From Whitmania pigra (lineage: Eukaryota; Annelida; Clitellata; Hirudinida; Haemopidae), in assembly GCA_021613335.1 (NCBI GenBank), contig JAJTWR010000425.1, positions 441,001 through 505,000 on the forward strand: a DNA stretch of 64,000 bases. Reading direction: 5' to 3'. The position numbers and the translations under genes were made by a program. The notes under the pieces are model-generated. The model worked only from the letters and a program-made list of their open reading frames with translations, searched no databases and was not told where the DNA came from. Positions 26,872 through 45,775 of the stretch are shown here, piece by piece (the first letter of the stretch is position 1; each line of letters begins with the position of its first letter).

Positions 26872-28458
26872 TCACCAAGCATCAGGAACCTGCTGAACCT
26901 CTTCGTCCTTCAAATTATCTCGATTCTTCGGGTCGTTCCCGTCATTTTTGTCTTCCTCCGCGCCAGCTTCGTCCGACGGATTGTGACCTTTTTTGGAATC
27001 ATTTCCGACGATGCTTTGATTGCCATGCCTCTTCCTCTTGATCTCCTTGACGTTGTAAGATGGATTCTGACTGTGATCATCTCCAAATGCAAGTTGTTCT
27101 TTTCTAAGTTTCGCTCCATCCTTTCCGTGCTCATCTTTAAATCCTTCCACGACCTTGTCATATTCTGGCTGGTCTTTTAAAGATTGATTTTGATCATTTA
27201 TGGTGTCTTTGTGATCCTTTCCAATAATCCTTTGGTGGTCCTGGTCCTTTCCTTCTACTTCTTTGTCATCATTGTCTGATGGCTTTTGGTTTTTGTTTCT
27301 GAAATCGATCTGAATCGATTCTTGCTCCTCGGACTTCATTCTTGGAATTTGTCCCACTGCCACTCTGTCAGGAACTGCCGGTTCTTCCTGCAAATAACCT
27401 AACTTCTTGCTCACAAGTTTTGATTTTTTTGCCTTGAGATTCTTCAACTCAGGAATTTTGAGAATTTCCTCTTTTTCTTCTTTCTCTTCGGCCTCGCCTT
27501 TTAGAGGTTTAAGAGTTTCTTCGAAGTTGTGGTGAATCTTACTCTTCGAGGAGTTGTTCGAGGTGAATTCTACGGTGTTTAAAAGCTCGTTTCTTTCTTC
27601 TTTTACCGAGTCTCTGCCGTCGTTTTTGCGGAAGATTTGTTTGTCCACGTCGGAAGGAAGGTTTTGTTTGTAGGTGAATAACATCAACTCTTTTTGAGGA
27701 TATTCAGGCACGTCTTTGGCACTGTCGTGTTTGCGCTCCTTCCTGCCATCCGCTTTTAATTGTAAATTCATTGACTTCAGATCCATTATTTCCTGCTTGT
27801 ATTTCTCCTCCATCTCAGTACAAGACATACCTTTTAAATCCATTTGAATAAACTTACCAAAGTTAAGATTACATCAACACTTATAAGTATTCAAACCTGA
27901 ATTCTTTGCTGGTCCACAGTTTTCCTAAAACAAATTTTAAAGATTTTAAGTTTTCTGTCAAAAGCTCTGGGCCACAATCATGTAATAAGTAACCAATTTT
28001 GATCCAGCAACTCTCAAGTCATTCTTCAATTGAGCAATCTGTTTCAGCCCGTCAATTTCAACAGCTCGGGCAGCGGCCAGGTCTTGATCTTTGGCATTCT
28101 TCTGTGCCACCACTTTCCTATTCTCCTCCTTTTGATTTTGAATTAACTCGTCGAGATTCTACAACAGTAAGAGCAACTAAAAAGAAGAATCACGTCCTTC
28201 CAAAGCAAAATTCGTTACGAAACATTAACAACTTCCGAAAGGTATCATTTCTTTGGCAACAATAACCTTAACAAGTGCCGTGAGACGGTTAATTTCAGTG
28301 CGCTGTGTAGTAATTTCTGCAATGAAGGCGACACACCCGGGACTTAGCCTCAGCTTGTAATAGATGAAACAAAGAAAACCGATTACAGTTAAAATAATAA
28401 CAAAACTCTTTATCGAACCATCTCCTGATGGTCTCAATGAGCCCCTCATAACGGGCAT
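26872..28458 (-). CDS. GOLM1/GOLM2-like type II Golgi membrane protein
   Basis: Four exons (28458-28273, 28158-27994, 27924-27897, 27830-26872) close in frame to 445 residues. A short basic cytosolic N-terminus is followed by one transmembrane segment (FVIILTVIGFLCFIYYKL), a coiled coil (NLDELIQNQKEENRKVVAQK onward, rich in heptads) and a long, highly charged Lys/Asp/Glu/Gln tail containing loose KDHKD/KDQ/PSD repeats. This is the architecture of GOLM1 and CASC4/GOLM2, and length agrees (about 400-435 in vertebrates). The junction Cys motif ENCGPAKNS is conserved-looking but not diagnostic. Because acidic coiled-coil tails converge easily, the family call rests on architecture rather than a motif. 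The gene converges with NGLY1, leaving 476 bp between stops. Confidence 0.65.
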
Positions 28459-29713
28459 TTTGAGTTCCTTGTTTACGTTGGTAAGTCAAACAGTTCGCAA
28501 TTGTGGAATGGCAGGTAAAAGTAACGTAACTCTAAAATGGGATTTATTCGTCAAATCTATTTAGATGTCTTAGCGAGTAAAAAACTTAAATGTTTCGCAT
28601 AATTTCCGCTTGTCAACGCAAAACTTCACCCAGAAAAGGACACAGTAACACATTGGAATACCCATTTCGTGGGAACCAATTACCCTTAACGTCAGTAACC
28701 TGAACCCTCGCCCTTTGCAAGTTATGAACGAACAAGACAAATTTCAATTTTCATTTCGGGGAAATGCAAATTTCTGCAAGTGATAGAAACCTATAAGCGA
28801 TTTTGTCTCCAAAAGTAATGACGTTGATTCAACGAATGAAATTTTTTTACAAAAATTAAATTACATTAGTACTGCATAACGATTTAGATTATTTATAATT
28901 TAATGTAATCTTTTTGTGCACCGTTACAAAGATTACTCTTTCTGGTTCTCTGGGGTGACCAGATTTTCCAATGCCTGACGTTATGGCAAAGTAAATCGTC
29001 AAACTGAAGAATTTGACTAAGTCAAGTTGACCTCAAAATAGACCGTTTATTGTAGACAGTCATAGAGGAGATAAAAGTAATGGACCATCGAGTTCTGATT
29101 TAGACCGCACTTCCAAGAATAGTACCGATTTTGTTAAAATTTATAGTTTATTAAAATGACATTCATATTCACAAAATTCAACAGAAATTGATTTACATGA
29201 TTTGGATAATTGAACCTAATCAAACCCTCATACCAGCTGCTTCTAGTATATCGTCAAGCGTCGATGCTGCAAATCTTGACTCGTAAATTTGAAATTAAAT
29301 CGTTTACCCCTAATATGATTTTATTGTTACGAATTCTACAAAAGCAAGGGTATTTGCGATAATCTTTGAACTTTTTTGAAAAGTCTTTAATATAATCCAA
29401 GCAAAAGAATCAAGCCATGTTAAATGAAATGCTGAAATAATACAATTTCGAAAGTTACTTAAAGTAGTACATTAGTTAAACATTACTAAAGAACCGATAT
29501 TAAACCAGAGCAAAAGATTCTGTGGAACTAAAATTAACGTTACGAGGAGAATAATTGTGTCACAATGCCTAAACGATTGAGAAGGATCTTACGGGCTCGT
29601 GAAAAAGGCCACACATGAGAAAGTAACTTCTTTCCAATCTGTATATATATATAATAACTAACATCAGAAAATATCTAGACTGTTAATAAATTGAGTTCTT
29701 TGGACCGATTTTT
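28459..29713. other. Intergenic, no gene seen
   Basis: Contains the promoter of the GOLM-like gene and the 3' region of the first PssA-like gene, both on the minus strand. Base composition is uniform and I see no exon, RNA gene or repeat. Confidence 0.45.
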
Positions 29714-31109
29714 TCAAACATTTCTTTCAATGAAACGATAGTAGCATGGATAGGCCAGTACAAGATTCGTGACCAGCAATCCAGTACCCAGTTGACCGAT
29801 GGTGAAGCCGTAGAAGCCAATTTCTTGGTCCTTGTTGTCATATTCTTCTTTCAAAACCCAGAACTGTCCGTTCTTCTTCGACAGCAGAAAATGCCTGAGT
29901 ACGATGCAGGAAAGTGCCAACCAAATGTGGAAAACTCCGACAATGAACAGATCTAATCCGGTGTATCGTCTGCTTCTGAAGACCTTACTGAGACTGACAA
30001 AGATGGAAATGGCCATGACAACGGATAGCACGATGACCAGGGTTTGAGCTTCAACCACCAGAGCCAGGTGCATGGTGATGGCGAAAGTGGACACTAGGTA
30101 ATCAGATGTGACTCCATAAGCACAGGAATCTCCGTCCAATCTTTCAACTATCTGGAATGAATTCATATATAAATATCTTTTATAAACTTGAAATAAAAAC
30201 TCTTTCTGGCGATGAATTATTTTCACGGCAGTTGTAAAAAGATATTACAAAACAAGAACTTCCTCTTAATGTGAAAGGAATGGCCCAGTTAATGTTAATT
30301 CCATACGCTAATAACTTAATACATAACAATACAATACATAATTGCACCTATTAACGAGAAATAATCCTGTGCAAATCAATGCTTACCTCATGACAAGCAT
30401 GCCTCAGAACTCCAGTGCATACGAAGAGGGATGCCAGCAGAACACAGACAGGACTGAGATCAGACATCTCCATGAGGAGAGAGGCAGGCACGACAAAGTG
30501 AGAGATGACATCGCTGTAGGTGTCGAGGTACTTACCCACGGTGCAGACCGATTGCCTGCGCTCGTGGCTAGATCGAGCTATCGGTCCGTCGAGAATGTCG
30601 GCAAGACTCGCCAGAGTACTCATGGTTAAGCCTAGAAAGTATCTACATGAATAAATACGGAAAAGCATGCATGAGAACAGGTTTCTTTATCGACATGTCG
30701 GAAATTGAATGATTTTAAAAACTTAACCAATATTTAATAACAAATATTTCTTAAAATGGAAACAATACAGAACAATGGTTACGTACCGCCCCTTCCAAAC
30801 GTTCGCTAGCGCCAAAGTAGCCAATATCGTTCCAGAGAAGGTACATAAGTTGGCTTTGTCAAAGATCAATTGGCTGACGGTAACGCTTTGGCATCTCATT
30901 TTCGCTTTTACTTCTGAGACCTCGGGTCGGACCGACCAGTCTACCTTCTTGGTCTCCATGGCGCCATTAAGGCGAGCGTGCGAAACCCCGTTCGCTTCAT
31001 GCCTCAGTCGCATCACATAATTGCTAGACTTTCCGTCAGTAACGACCGAAATTACGTTATTTTCATTTAGGGAGTTGGCTGTCATATTTGACGCGTTAAT
31101 ATTTCTCAT
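29714..31109 (-). CDS. PssA-like class I CDP-alcohol phosphotransferase, copy A
   Basis: Three exons (31109-30787, 30642-30387, 30151-29714) give 338 residues. The start is the ATG at 31109 (an in-frame TTG nine bases earlier is not a start). After a variable hydrophilic N-terminus comes the CAPT fold: LIFDKANLCTFSGTILATLA, then YFLGLTMSTLASLADILDGP and the catalytic motif D-G-P-I-A-R ... G-K-Y-L-D-T-Y-S-D, followed by VISHFVVPASLLM and GVLRHACHE. The SDVIS..V.PA step and the later FxGxP-like position resemble bacterial/yeast CDP-diacylglycerol-serine phosphatidyltransferase more than choline, inositol or cardiolipin enzymes. At least five more membrane segments follow. The gap between AR and G is 12 residues; the usual motif has 8. 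Expected: an integral ER or mitochondrial membrane enzyme moving a phospho-alcohol from a CDP donor; donor and acceptor are unknown. Confidence 0.85.
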
Positions 31110-31658
31110 GTCGATCAAGTTCTTTAGTATCGGCGTTTACGATCAAAAAAATCTACTCGAACTCTTTATTCAATAAAAATTATCGAATAATAAATTTTCT
31201 AAAATGCGAATGGATCTGTTTTTTTTTTGCAGAGTGCTGAAACAACGATCTAATAACTTCGCTTAATAAACAGCCAAACAACTGTGAAATTGTACAAAAT
31301 TGAAGTTCTTAATTATGTCGGCAATTATGTAATAATATAATTTAATACGTTTGTATCGACAGTAGCGAGAAGGAATACCTGAGATTCAACTTTTCAAACG
31401 TATCGAGGAATAATGATTGCGAGACAGCTTCTTCATTCATTCTTATACGAGATCAGCCTTCTCTGCTTTGCCTGCAAATGTCCTTATTTAATTTATGCAT
31501 CGTCTTTGTATTGTTGTTGCTTATTATTGTTTAGTTTTTTTTTTTACAAATTCTTTACAAATGCACGTAAAATAAGATATCATTTTATCTTGTAAATTGC
31601 GGATGGATACATTTTGATATTGTGTCAAATATTTTTTGTGATGCTGATGATGATGATG

Positions 31659-31690
<32 letters not shown>

Positions 31691-32747
31691 CATAATAATA
31701 AATTTATAAAGCGACTCGTGCGTAGCATCAGAGGCGCTATACTCGATTTCAGGGACGACATTTCAGCATTTTTTTAGCAATTAGAGGGAGGCAAGCCCTC
31801 GTATAACTTGAGAAGACGAGCTATTTTTTTTTCCAGCCAAACTTCAGGGGTGGGGCAAACTTTCGGAACCCCCAAATTACGCCCCTGCTAGATTCTTTCG
31901 GAAATTATTTGAATATTTGAATATTCATGGGACGATTAAGGCCAGAAGCGAGGAGCTTTCTGGAGGTTTCTTGAATTCTAAAATTAGCTTTGTTTCATTA
32001 AAGTAGGCCTCATTCGAGTGACGAATTATTTCGTAGAGAAATAATTTGAAAGTTAAAGTAAAAATAATAATTAATATTATATTGAACACTTATTGACTAG
32101 TTTTTAATTAGGTTAATTTAAAAAAAAAATGTTTCCTGCACGTAAATATTTCCGAAATGAGGCCACATCTGCGCATTTGGCGAGTGTGGTCCGAAATGAG
32201 ATACTTACTTCTCTTTCTCAATAAAGAATTTTCTCTAAAAAAAACTTTCGTAGAATATCTTAACATCCGCCATTGTGTGGTGTTTTATATTTGCATCGAC
32301 TAATCAATTTCTTTTGTTTCAAATTTGCAATTTAAACACTTTTCTTATGCTTTAGATCAAGCCAATCATAATAATAAAATAAATAAATAAATAAATAAAT
32401 ATAATAGATACATCCACGAGGTTCAACAATTCAGCTTTACGGATGGAATTCCTACCTCAAAAAAAATCATTTCAAAGATTTTGGTGATAATTTTTAATGT
32501 TTTATTAACGTCCGTTGAGTTTCCGATAATGATAATAATGATAATAATAATAGTAAAATAATAATAATAATAATAATAAAATAATAATGTAATATACATA
32601 TCGTAGCCATAAGAACATTTGGGTTACTTATTGATATTATTTGATGTATATCTTTTATCTATATTCTTGTTGCTTTTAATCCCTCAACTTGTATCAGCTC
32701 TTCAATCTTCCTTTCTGAAGATCTCGAATAATATTATATTATTAATG

Positions 32748-32778
<31 letters not shown>

Positions 32779-34757
32779 CATCATCCTCGCAATTGTTTTA
32801 TTATTGATTTTGCTTTCAACATTGTCTCAATTAGCTCCTTAAAAAAACAATTCAAAAGTCAGAATGCCTCATTTCGTACTTTTATTTTGTGTATTTCGTA
32901 CCGGGCGCAGACCCCGATAACTTGCACAAACGACCTCGCAAGGGTCGACCAATAACCACACGGTCTTCATCTCCAACCACGGTACTTTTCCATTCGGAAT
33001 TTTTTTTATTTGTCGAATCTGGACTAAACAACCCACCTACCTCATTCTGTATCACTCTGTTCGTCTTTCCAACAATGTTTTCCAGGCCTCCTCCAGTCTC
33101 ATCTTCCGTAAAAACATTCCAGGTGCATAAAAGATTCCAACCAGATTATTACCCTAAAAACCGCCTACCTGAATGGGGGCTATAAATAGTTCGTCAATGG
33201 TGGGCGTTGGGTATTGAGACAAATTTTGATCGGTACTTGTTCCAAGTACTTGTAGCAAGGTTATTATTCAAAGAATAACTAATTAATTAATTAATAAATA
33301 ATAATAATAATAATAATAATAATACAAATAATAATAAAATACATATTTAAAGTGATAAATATATTTGAATTACTCTATGACAAGTGTAAATTGATGGCGT
33401 TGATGTTGAAATATTACACCAGAGAGTTTGACTGACATTTGCGCTGGTAAAGTTAAATCTGAAATGAGTATCATGATAATTATCATTATCACAACTGGAT
33501 CATTAACATAACATAAAATAGGCTGTGGAAAATTTTGAAGCGATTGCGATGTTTATGTCCAAGATTAGGGTGGCTTGAATACATCTTGAGGCCTACATTA
33601 AAAATTTACCAAAAAATGCAAAACTAAATCTCAAATAAATCAATTGTAAACCTTTATTGTCGTGACAAAAGAGGCTGTTTATTCATTATTCGTTATTCAT
33701 ACATGAACTGTCATGGCAACAGTTGAGTCATGCTAGAGATAAATCAGATTATTTATGATTATTTGATCAAGTTAAATAGAAATTTTCCACAAACTCGAAC
33801 CTTTGATTGACTGTTATTATTTGGAATGGAATTCATTATTCTTAATTCATTTGCCACTGACAAATAATGAGATAATGGTTGACTTATCACATGATGACTT
33901 ATTAATAATAAGTCTATTATTATTATTATTATTATTAATTTTTGTATTGACATATCATTGTAGCAAAGAATAAAAAGAAAAACAAACTCTCCTAGAAGCA
34001 TTTAATTGTAGGTTAATATAACCATCCTTCATGTCATTATAACCACAATTGCATTTTTATTATTATTATTATATTATTATTATTAATTATTATTATTGCT
34101 TTTATAAATTTTCTACACAGAAGTAATTTTCCAAAGTGTTTCTGTCTCAGCCACGAAGCCACGACGATTAGCAGAACCTCTCACTTTCCTCACGATCTCT
34201 CCTACACATCATGTATCACCATCTCTTTCAGGAATATTACATCATCTGTTAATAATTAAAATAATTTACATTGTTATAAAAATAGATTGTTAGTGTGTCG
34301 CTGTACAAGCGAAAGTGTTATTATTAATATTATTGTTGTTAATATTACTGACTAATTAAAACTTGATTCAGAACAAGGCTCATATATAATTTTCAAAATA
34401 TCCAAATTAAACTTAATGAGATCTCCTTAGGCGTTTATCTTGAACCAGCAGAATAGGGTCAGGTCAAGGTCGTGACTACGTCTTAATTAGGGTTAGGTCA
34501 CCGATGAGGATTAGATATAAGTTCAATTTATCAGTTCATTCCAAGAATAAAAGCCTCTTGAAGATGTATTTTCTTTGATAAACTGATTTGCTTATCATCT
34601 GATCATAAATTGACCTTCTCGGGCTACATTTTATGTCGATCATAAACGTTCGCGACCTAAATAAAAAGATTATTATATCGATGTTCTCAGTAAATTGCTG
34701 ATGCAATTTGGTGTATAATTTTATCCTTAAGTAGGTAAAAATTCATCTCATCATATT
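31110..34757. other. Shared divergent intergenic region of the PssA-like pair
   Basis: About 3.6 kb between the two start codons, so it must hold both promoters. It contains a hAT-type MITE (31750-31887), an inverted SINE tail (near 32490-32517) and many ATT/AAT microsatellites (about 31656-31700, 32536-32590, 32748-32785, 33296-33325, 33913-33938, 34058-34100). No exon is recognisable; the open frame at 32889-33185 has no family features. Confidence 0.5.
31742..31895 (+). mobile_element. hAT-type MITE
   Basis: Body 31750-31887 (138 bp) begins CAGGGACGACATTT and ends AAATTACGCCCCTG, whose reverse complement CAGGGGCGTAATTT matches the start at 11 of 14 positions. The flanking octamers CTCGATTT (31742-31749) and CTAGATTC (31888-31895) agree at 6 of 8 positions, compatible with an aged 8-bp duplication. 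CAGGG-type termini with 8-bp duplications are typical of hAT elements. No coding capacity. Confidence 0.65.
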
Positions 34758-36214
34758 ATGGAATCGGGCCTTAATAAATACAGTCCTAAACTAAGCCGGG
34801 GAAATCTTAATATCGACATATGTTGGAAAATAACTAAAATTTCCGGAACAAATGGATGCTTCTCTGCTACGAAATCCAGGACAGCTGATGGATCGAAAGT
34901 TGAGGACAAGAGAGTAAAAACCAGTCGAGATTTGACAGTGACAGAGCTGATTTTGGACCAGGCCAATCTGTGCACCCTCGTTGGAACGTCCCTCGCGACA
35001 CTCGCTATTGCCAGTATTTGGAAAAGGAGGTAATTGAAATTATTCTCGAGTCAAAAGACAAAACGAATGAATGAAAAATGAAATAATTCTCTCGAAATAA
35101 ACTCTAAAACCCCGAATAAATTCGATTTACAACTGATCTCAAAGCTGAGATATATTTGCGGATATTTGTAAACGATTATCTAATTCTATTAATCAGACAG
35201 TAATCCGATAATTTGGAAAAATTTGTTGAATATTTGATAATTTGTTGAAAAAATAGTTTTAAAATTCCGATTAGACTTAATCTTGAAATCATTCGTTGCC
35301 AATATGTCGATAAAGAAAGCCATTCTCGTGCACGCTTTTCCGTATTTATTCATGTAGATACTTTCTAGGCTTAACCATGAGTACTTTGGCGACTCTTGCC
35401 GACATTCTCGACGGACCGATAGCTCGATCTAGCCACGAGCGCAGGCAATCGGTCTGCACCGTGGGTAAGTACCTCGACACCTACAGCGATGTCATCTCTC
35501 ACTTTGTCGTGCCTGCCTCTCTCCTCATGGAGATGTCTGATCTCAGTCCTGTCTGTGTTCTGCTGGCATCCCTCTTCGTATGCACTGGAGTTCTTAGACA
35601 TGCCAGAGGAGAGGTTTAGATTATTTTCTTTTGTTAAGAGATATTTATAGGAAGTATTGATCCTTTAAGTGACACTTTCGTTTAACGAAATTATATTAAA
35701 ATAAATTATTAGCCTGCTACTACCTAGCTAAACTGATTGCTATAAAGTCATGCTAAAACGTTTAGATTCATTCCAGATAATTGATCGATTGGACGGAGAT
35801 TCCTGTACTTATGGAGTCACATCTGATTACCTCGTGTCCACTTTCGCCATCACCATGCACCTGGCTCTGGTGGTTGAAGCTCAAACCCTGGTCATCGTGC
35901 TATCCATTGTCATGTCCATTTCCATCTTTGTCAGTCTCAGTAAGGTCTTCAGAAGCAGACGATACTCCGGATTAGATCTGTTCATTGTCGGAGTTTTCCA
36001 CATTTGGTTGGCACTTTCCTGCTTCGTACTCAGGCATTTTCTGCTGTCAAAGAAGGACGGAGCGTTCTGGGTTTTGGAGGAAGAATATGACAACAAGGAC
36101 CAAGAAATTGGCTTCTACGGCTTCACCGTCGGTCAATTGGGTACTGGATTGCTGGTCACGAATCTTGTACTGGCCTATCCATGCTACTATCGCTTCATTG
36201 AAAGAAATGTTTGA
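34758..36214 (+). CDS. PssA-like class I CDP-alcohol phosphotransferase, copy B
   Basis: Three exons (34758-35029, 35358-35613, 35777-36214) give 321 residues. Exons 2 and 3 have exactly the same lengths as in copy A (256 and 438 nt) and almost the same protein: the second exon differs mainly at its end (HARGE here, HACHE in copy A), the third at scattered conservative positions (for example IIDRLDG/IVERLDG, KKDGAF/KKNGQF). Exon 1 is different except for its last ~30 residues (VTELILDQANLCTLVGTSLA). All motif residues (DGPIAR, GKYLDTYSD) are retained, so both copies look functional. It is oriented head-to-head with copy A. The second intron starts with a weak donor (GTTTAG). The LAT transporter gene follows 0.7 kb downstream on the same strand with no sign of co-regulation. 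Confidence 0.85.
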
Positions 36215-36909
36215 AAAAATCTTATGCTTTCGTGAACTCATTTAATGAAACCAGTATGACAGGATAAGAGTAAATATAATAATATATTAACAGGAATAAT
36301 GATACATCCATCTGATCCATGTTTTAATTATTAATGACCTTAATGTAAAGATGATTAAATGTCAGTTAAACGTCATTTTTAACTTTTAGTATCTTATAAT
36401 TATTAATAAATCAATATAACCAAAATTATTCTTAAGACCTGATTAAGTTTTGTTATAAAATTAAATTATTAAATAAAAGAGATAAACCGTGCCAAACAAT
36501 ACCAACGTGAGTCTGTTGTTTACTTCTCCTGGATTGGTCGAGGCATTCCCGCCAGTCTCCTCCACAGCAGTTGCACGACAAAAATAGAATCATTCCACTG
36601 AAGCAGCCCAGGTGGGTGGAATATATGGAAGGAGGGAGCACAACACCGGTTCGGAATTAACCGGATTGTTGATTTGTAATCTCCAAGAAGTTGAAAAATT
36701 TAGATTTAATGAAAAAAAAATCGATTTGTATTGTCGACCAATTATGAAAACTTCGATTAGGAACATAATAAGACGAGGTCACGAGTAAATAAGATGGAAA
36801 TGTTTCTAAACAGATGCACTTAAAGACTTACATGTACACTTACTTTACCAAGTCAGTAATACTTGATTGATCAGGACCTGACCTTTCTTCATCCCCTGAT
36901 ACCAGAATC
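36215..36909. other. Intergenic, PssA-like copy B to LAT
   Basis: Contains the 3' end of copy B and the promoter of the transporter gene. I see no coding exon; AT-rich with a GC-richer island near 36520-36660. Confidence 0.4.
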
Positions 36910-43693
<6,784 letters not shown>

Positions 43694-44886
43694 CTTTATC
43701 AGTTAATCAAATAACGTCTATTACAACCAGTAATCAAGTTAGGCTGCAAGTCGACCAAAACATTTTGTCTTAAAATTGCTGTTGTCGCCATTGTTTTGTG
43801 ATGTAACGAATTTAGGATGTTAAGCATAACTGCATCATTTGGTGTTGTGACTCAAAGTAGGTAGTGTAGTAGGTTCATGTGATCACCTTATTTAGTTACA
43901 ATATACTTCGTTCTCATTTAGTCTTCTACTATCTGCAACTTACTGTTTTGATATATCCTTAAACAAAAATTTACTGATGCGCTTAAAACTGTGATAACCT
44001 CGAGAGCTCTGCTTTTAAAAAGCTTTGACGTTCCTAGACTCAATAAGTATACACGATGTTAAAAATGTTTGTTTTGACTTAAATTTCCTGAAAATAAACA
44101 CAGAAACATCAAACGACTTCTTCAATGTCCACAACAACGACTTCACAGCTTTAAACTAAATCACAAAATTCCTGCCAGAATTGCTTTTCACAGCGTGACG
44201 TCCAAAATCCTTTCATACTACGAATGTCCGAAAAGCATTCCAATAAATTTGAATTTTTGAATCGCTCCCGTGTGGAACGGTTTTGAGCAGACAAAAATTA
44301 TTTCTATCCAGAAAAAATGTGTTTTAAAAAACTTTATAAAATTTGACATTATTTTGCGTTACAAATTTGTGTGACAACGGTCTCATAAATTTTAAAGCAA
44401 AGCATTTTTACTGTTTGTTCTCAAAAAAGTGTAAAATAAAAATTTAAACGCTTTTAAAATCTTAATTTTAGGAAATCTATATTTTGTGAGGCGTCGTAAA
44501 ACTGTAATAAGATTTAAATATTGACAACTTTTGCCTTTTAAACGTTCCGGAGAGAGGCCGTGCTAGACCGATACTAGACTGTGATTATAAATGTTGTTGT
44601 GGTCGTTGTGTGATCTCCGCTGGCTCTAAAAGATATATTTATTTATTTTTATTACGCGTAGAAGCAACCAAATTTATGAATTTGTACGTGTACCGATGTC
44701 CCCACGCGCGAATGACGTGTTTCGCTATCGATCCCTATCAATTACTTTTCTGAGGGTTATCGCATCTACTTCTATGTGCTCTGCTCGGCGTTTGCTACGA
44801 TCGATCCTAGTAAACCTATAAGTATTGTTACGGTTTTTTGAATTCCTTCGTTGATCTCATCTCATCAGTTTAGCATCCTCGCGCCA
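43694..44886. other. Intergenic, LAT to GALNT
   Basis: Contains the LAT 3' region (an AATAAA occurs at about 44093) and the GALNT promoter. I see no exon or RNA gene. Confidence 0.4.
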
Positions 44887-45743
44887 ATGGTTCAGAGCAT
44901 GGCAGTCAGACGAAGTTCTTCAAAGATTTACATATTTTTGCTTCTAGTCTTAACCATTTGGTTCATGGGCATCATATTTGTGGCCCTGCCGACGCTTCAG
45001 ATGAACAAAAGTCTCGACAAGGAAATCAATAGGATCATGATCAGAGCCGGAATGGAGCAGGAGACTTACCATCAAATCACTCGACACAATGCCGACAGGG
45101 AGAGGTTTCTGGAAGCCATGAGGAACGAAGCCCAGAAGAAGTCGGGCTTCATCCCCGTGCCTCCGCTGAAGGGAGACAAGGAGCACGAGGTCGTTGGTGT
45201 CAACAACGGGACGGCCAAGGTGGGTGTCGTGTTTTGTGTTTGTTGGTATGATATTTGTTTTGTTTGTTCTTGTTTGTATAATATTCGTTTTGTTTGTTCT
45301 TATTTGTATTCAATTTAATAATATAATATAATGTATAATAATATAATATAATATAATATATAATGTAATATTTGTTTTGTGGTTATTGTGCCGTTTGCTT
45401 ATTATGTGGAGTAGTTTTAACATTTTGTTGATTCTAAAAGCATTTGTTCGTTTTCTTTTGTTTAGAGTTCAATTGATAATTGAAGGCGATTCGAATGTAG
45501 GCTAAAATCTAACAACTTACAATTTGTTGTTTGTTCCTGTTGCCGACGAACGAGACTAAGAAGAATGTTTGCGACGACGAGTCCTGCTGTGAAATGTTCG
45601 AATGTTTTGAATCTTTGAAAGCGTTCTCATTGTTTTAACATTTCGTGGTTCCATTCCAATATTATGATGCTATTTGTGCCATTGCTGCTGCTGATGATGA
45701 TGGTGATACTGTAGAGATGATGATGATAATGATGATTGTACTA

Positions 45744-45775
<32 letters not shown>

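Noticed and set aside
32889..33185. 98-residue frame in the divergent spacer
   Set aside because: No family motif, no consistent codon pattern and no splice context.
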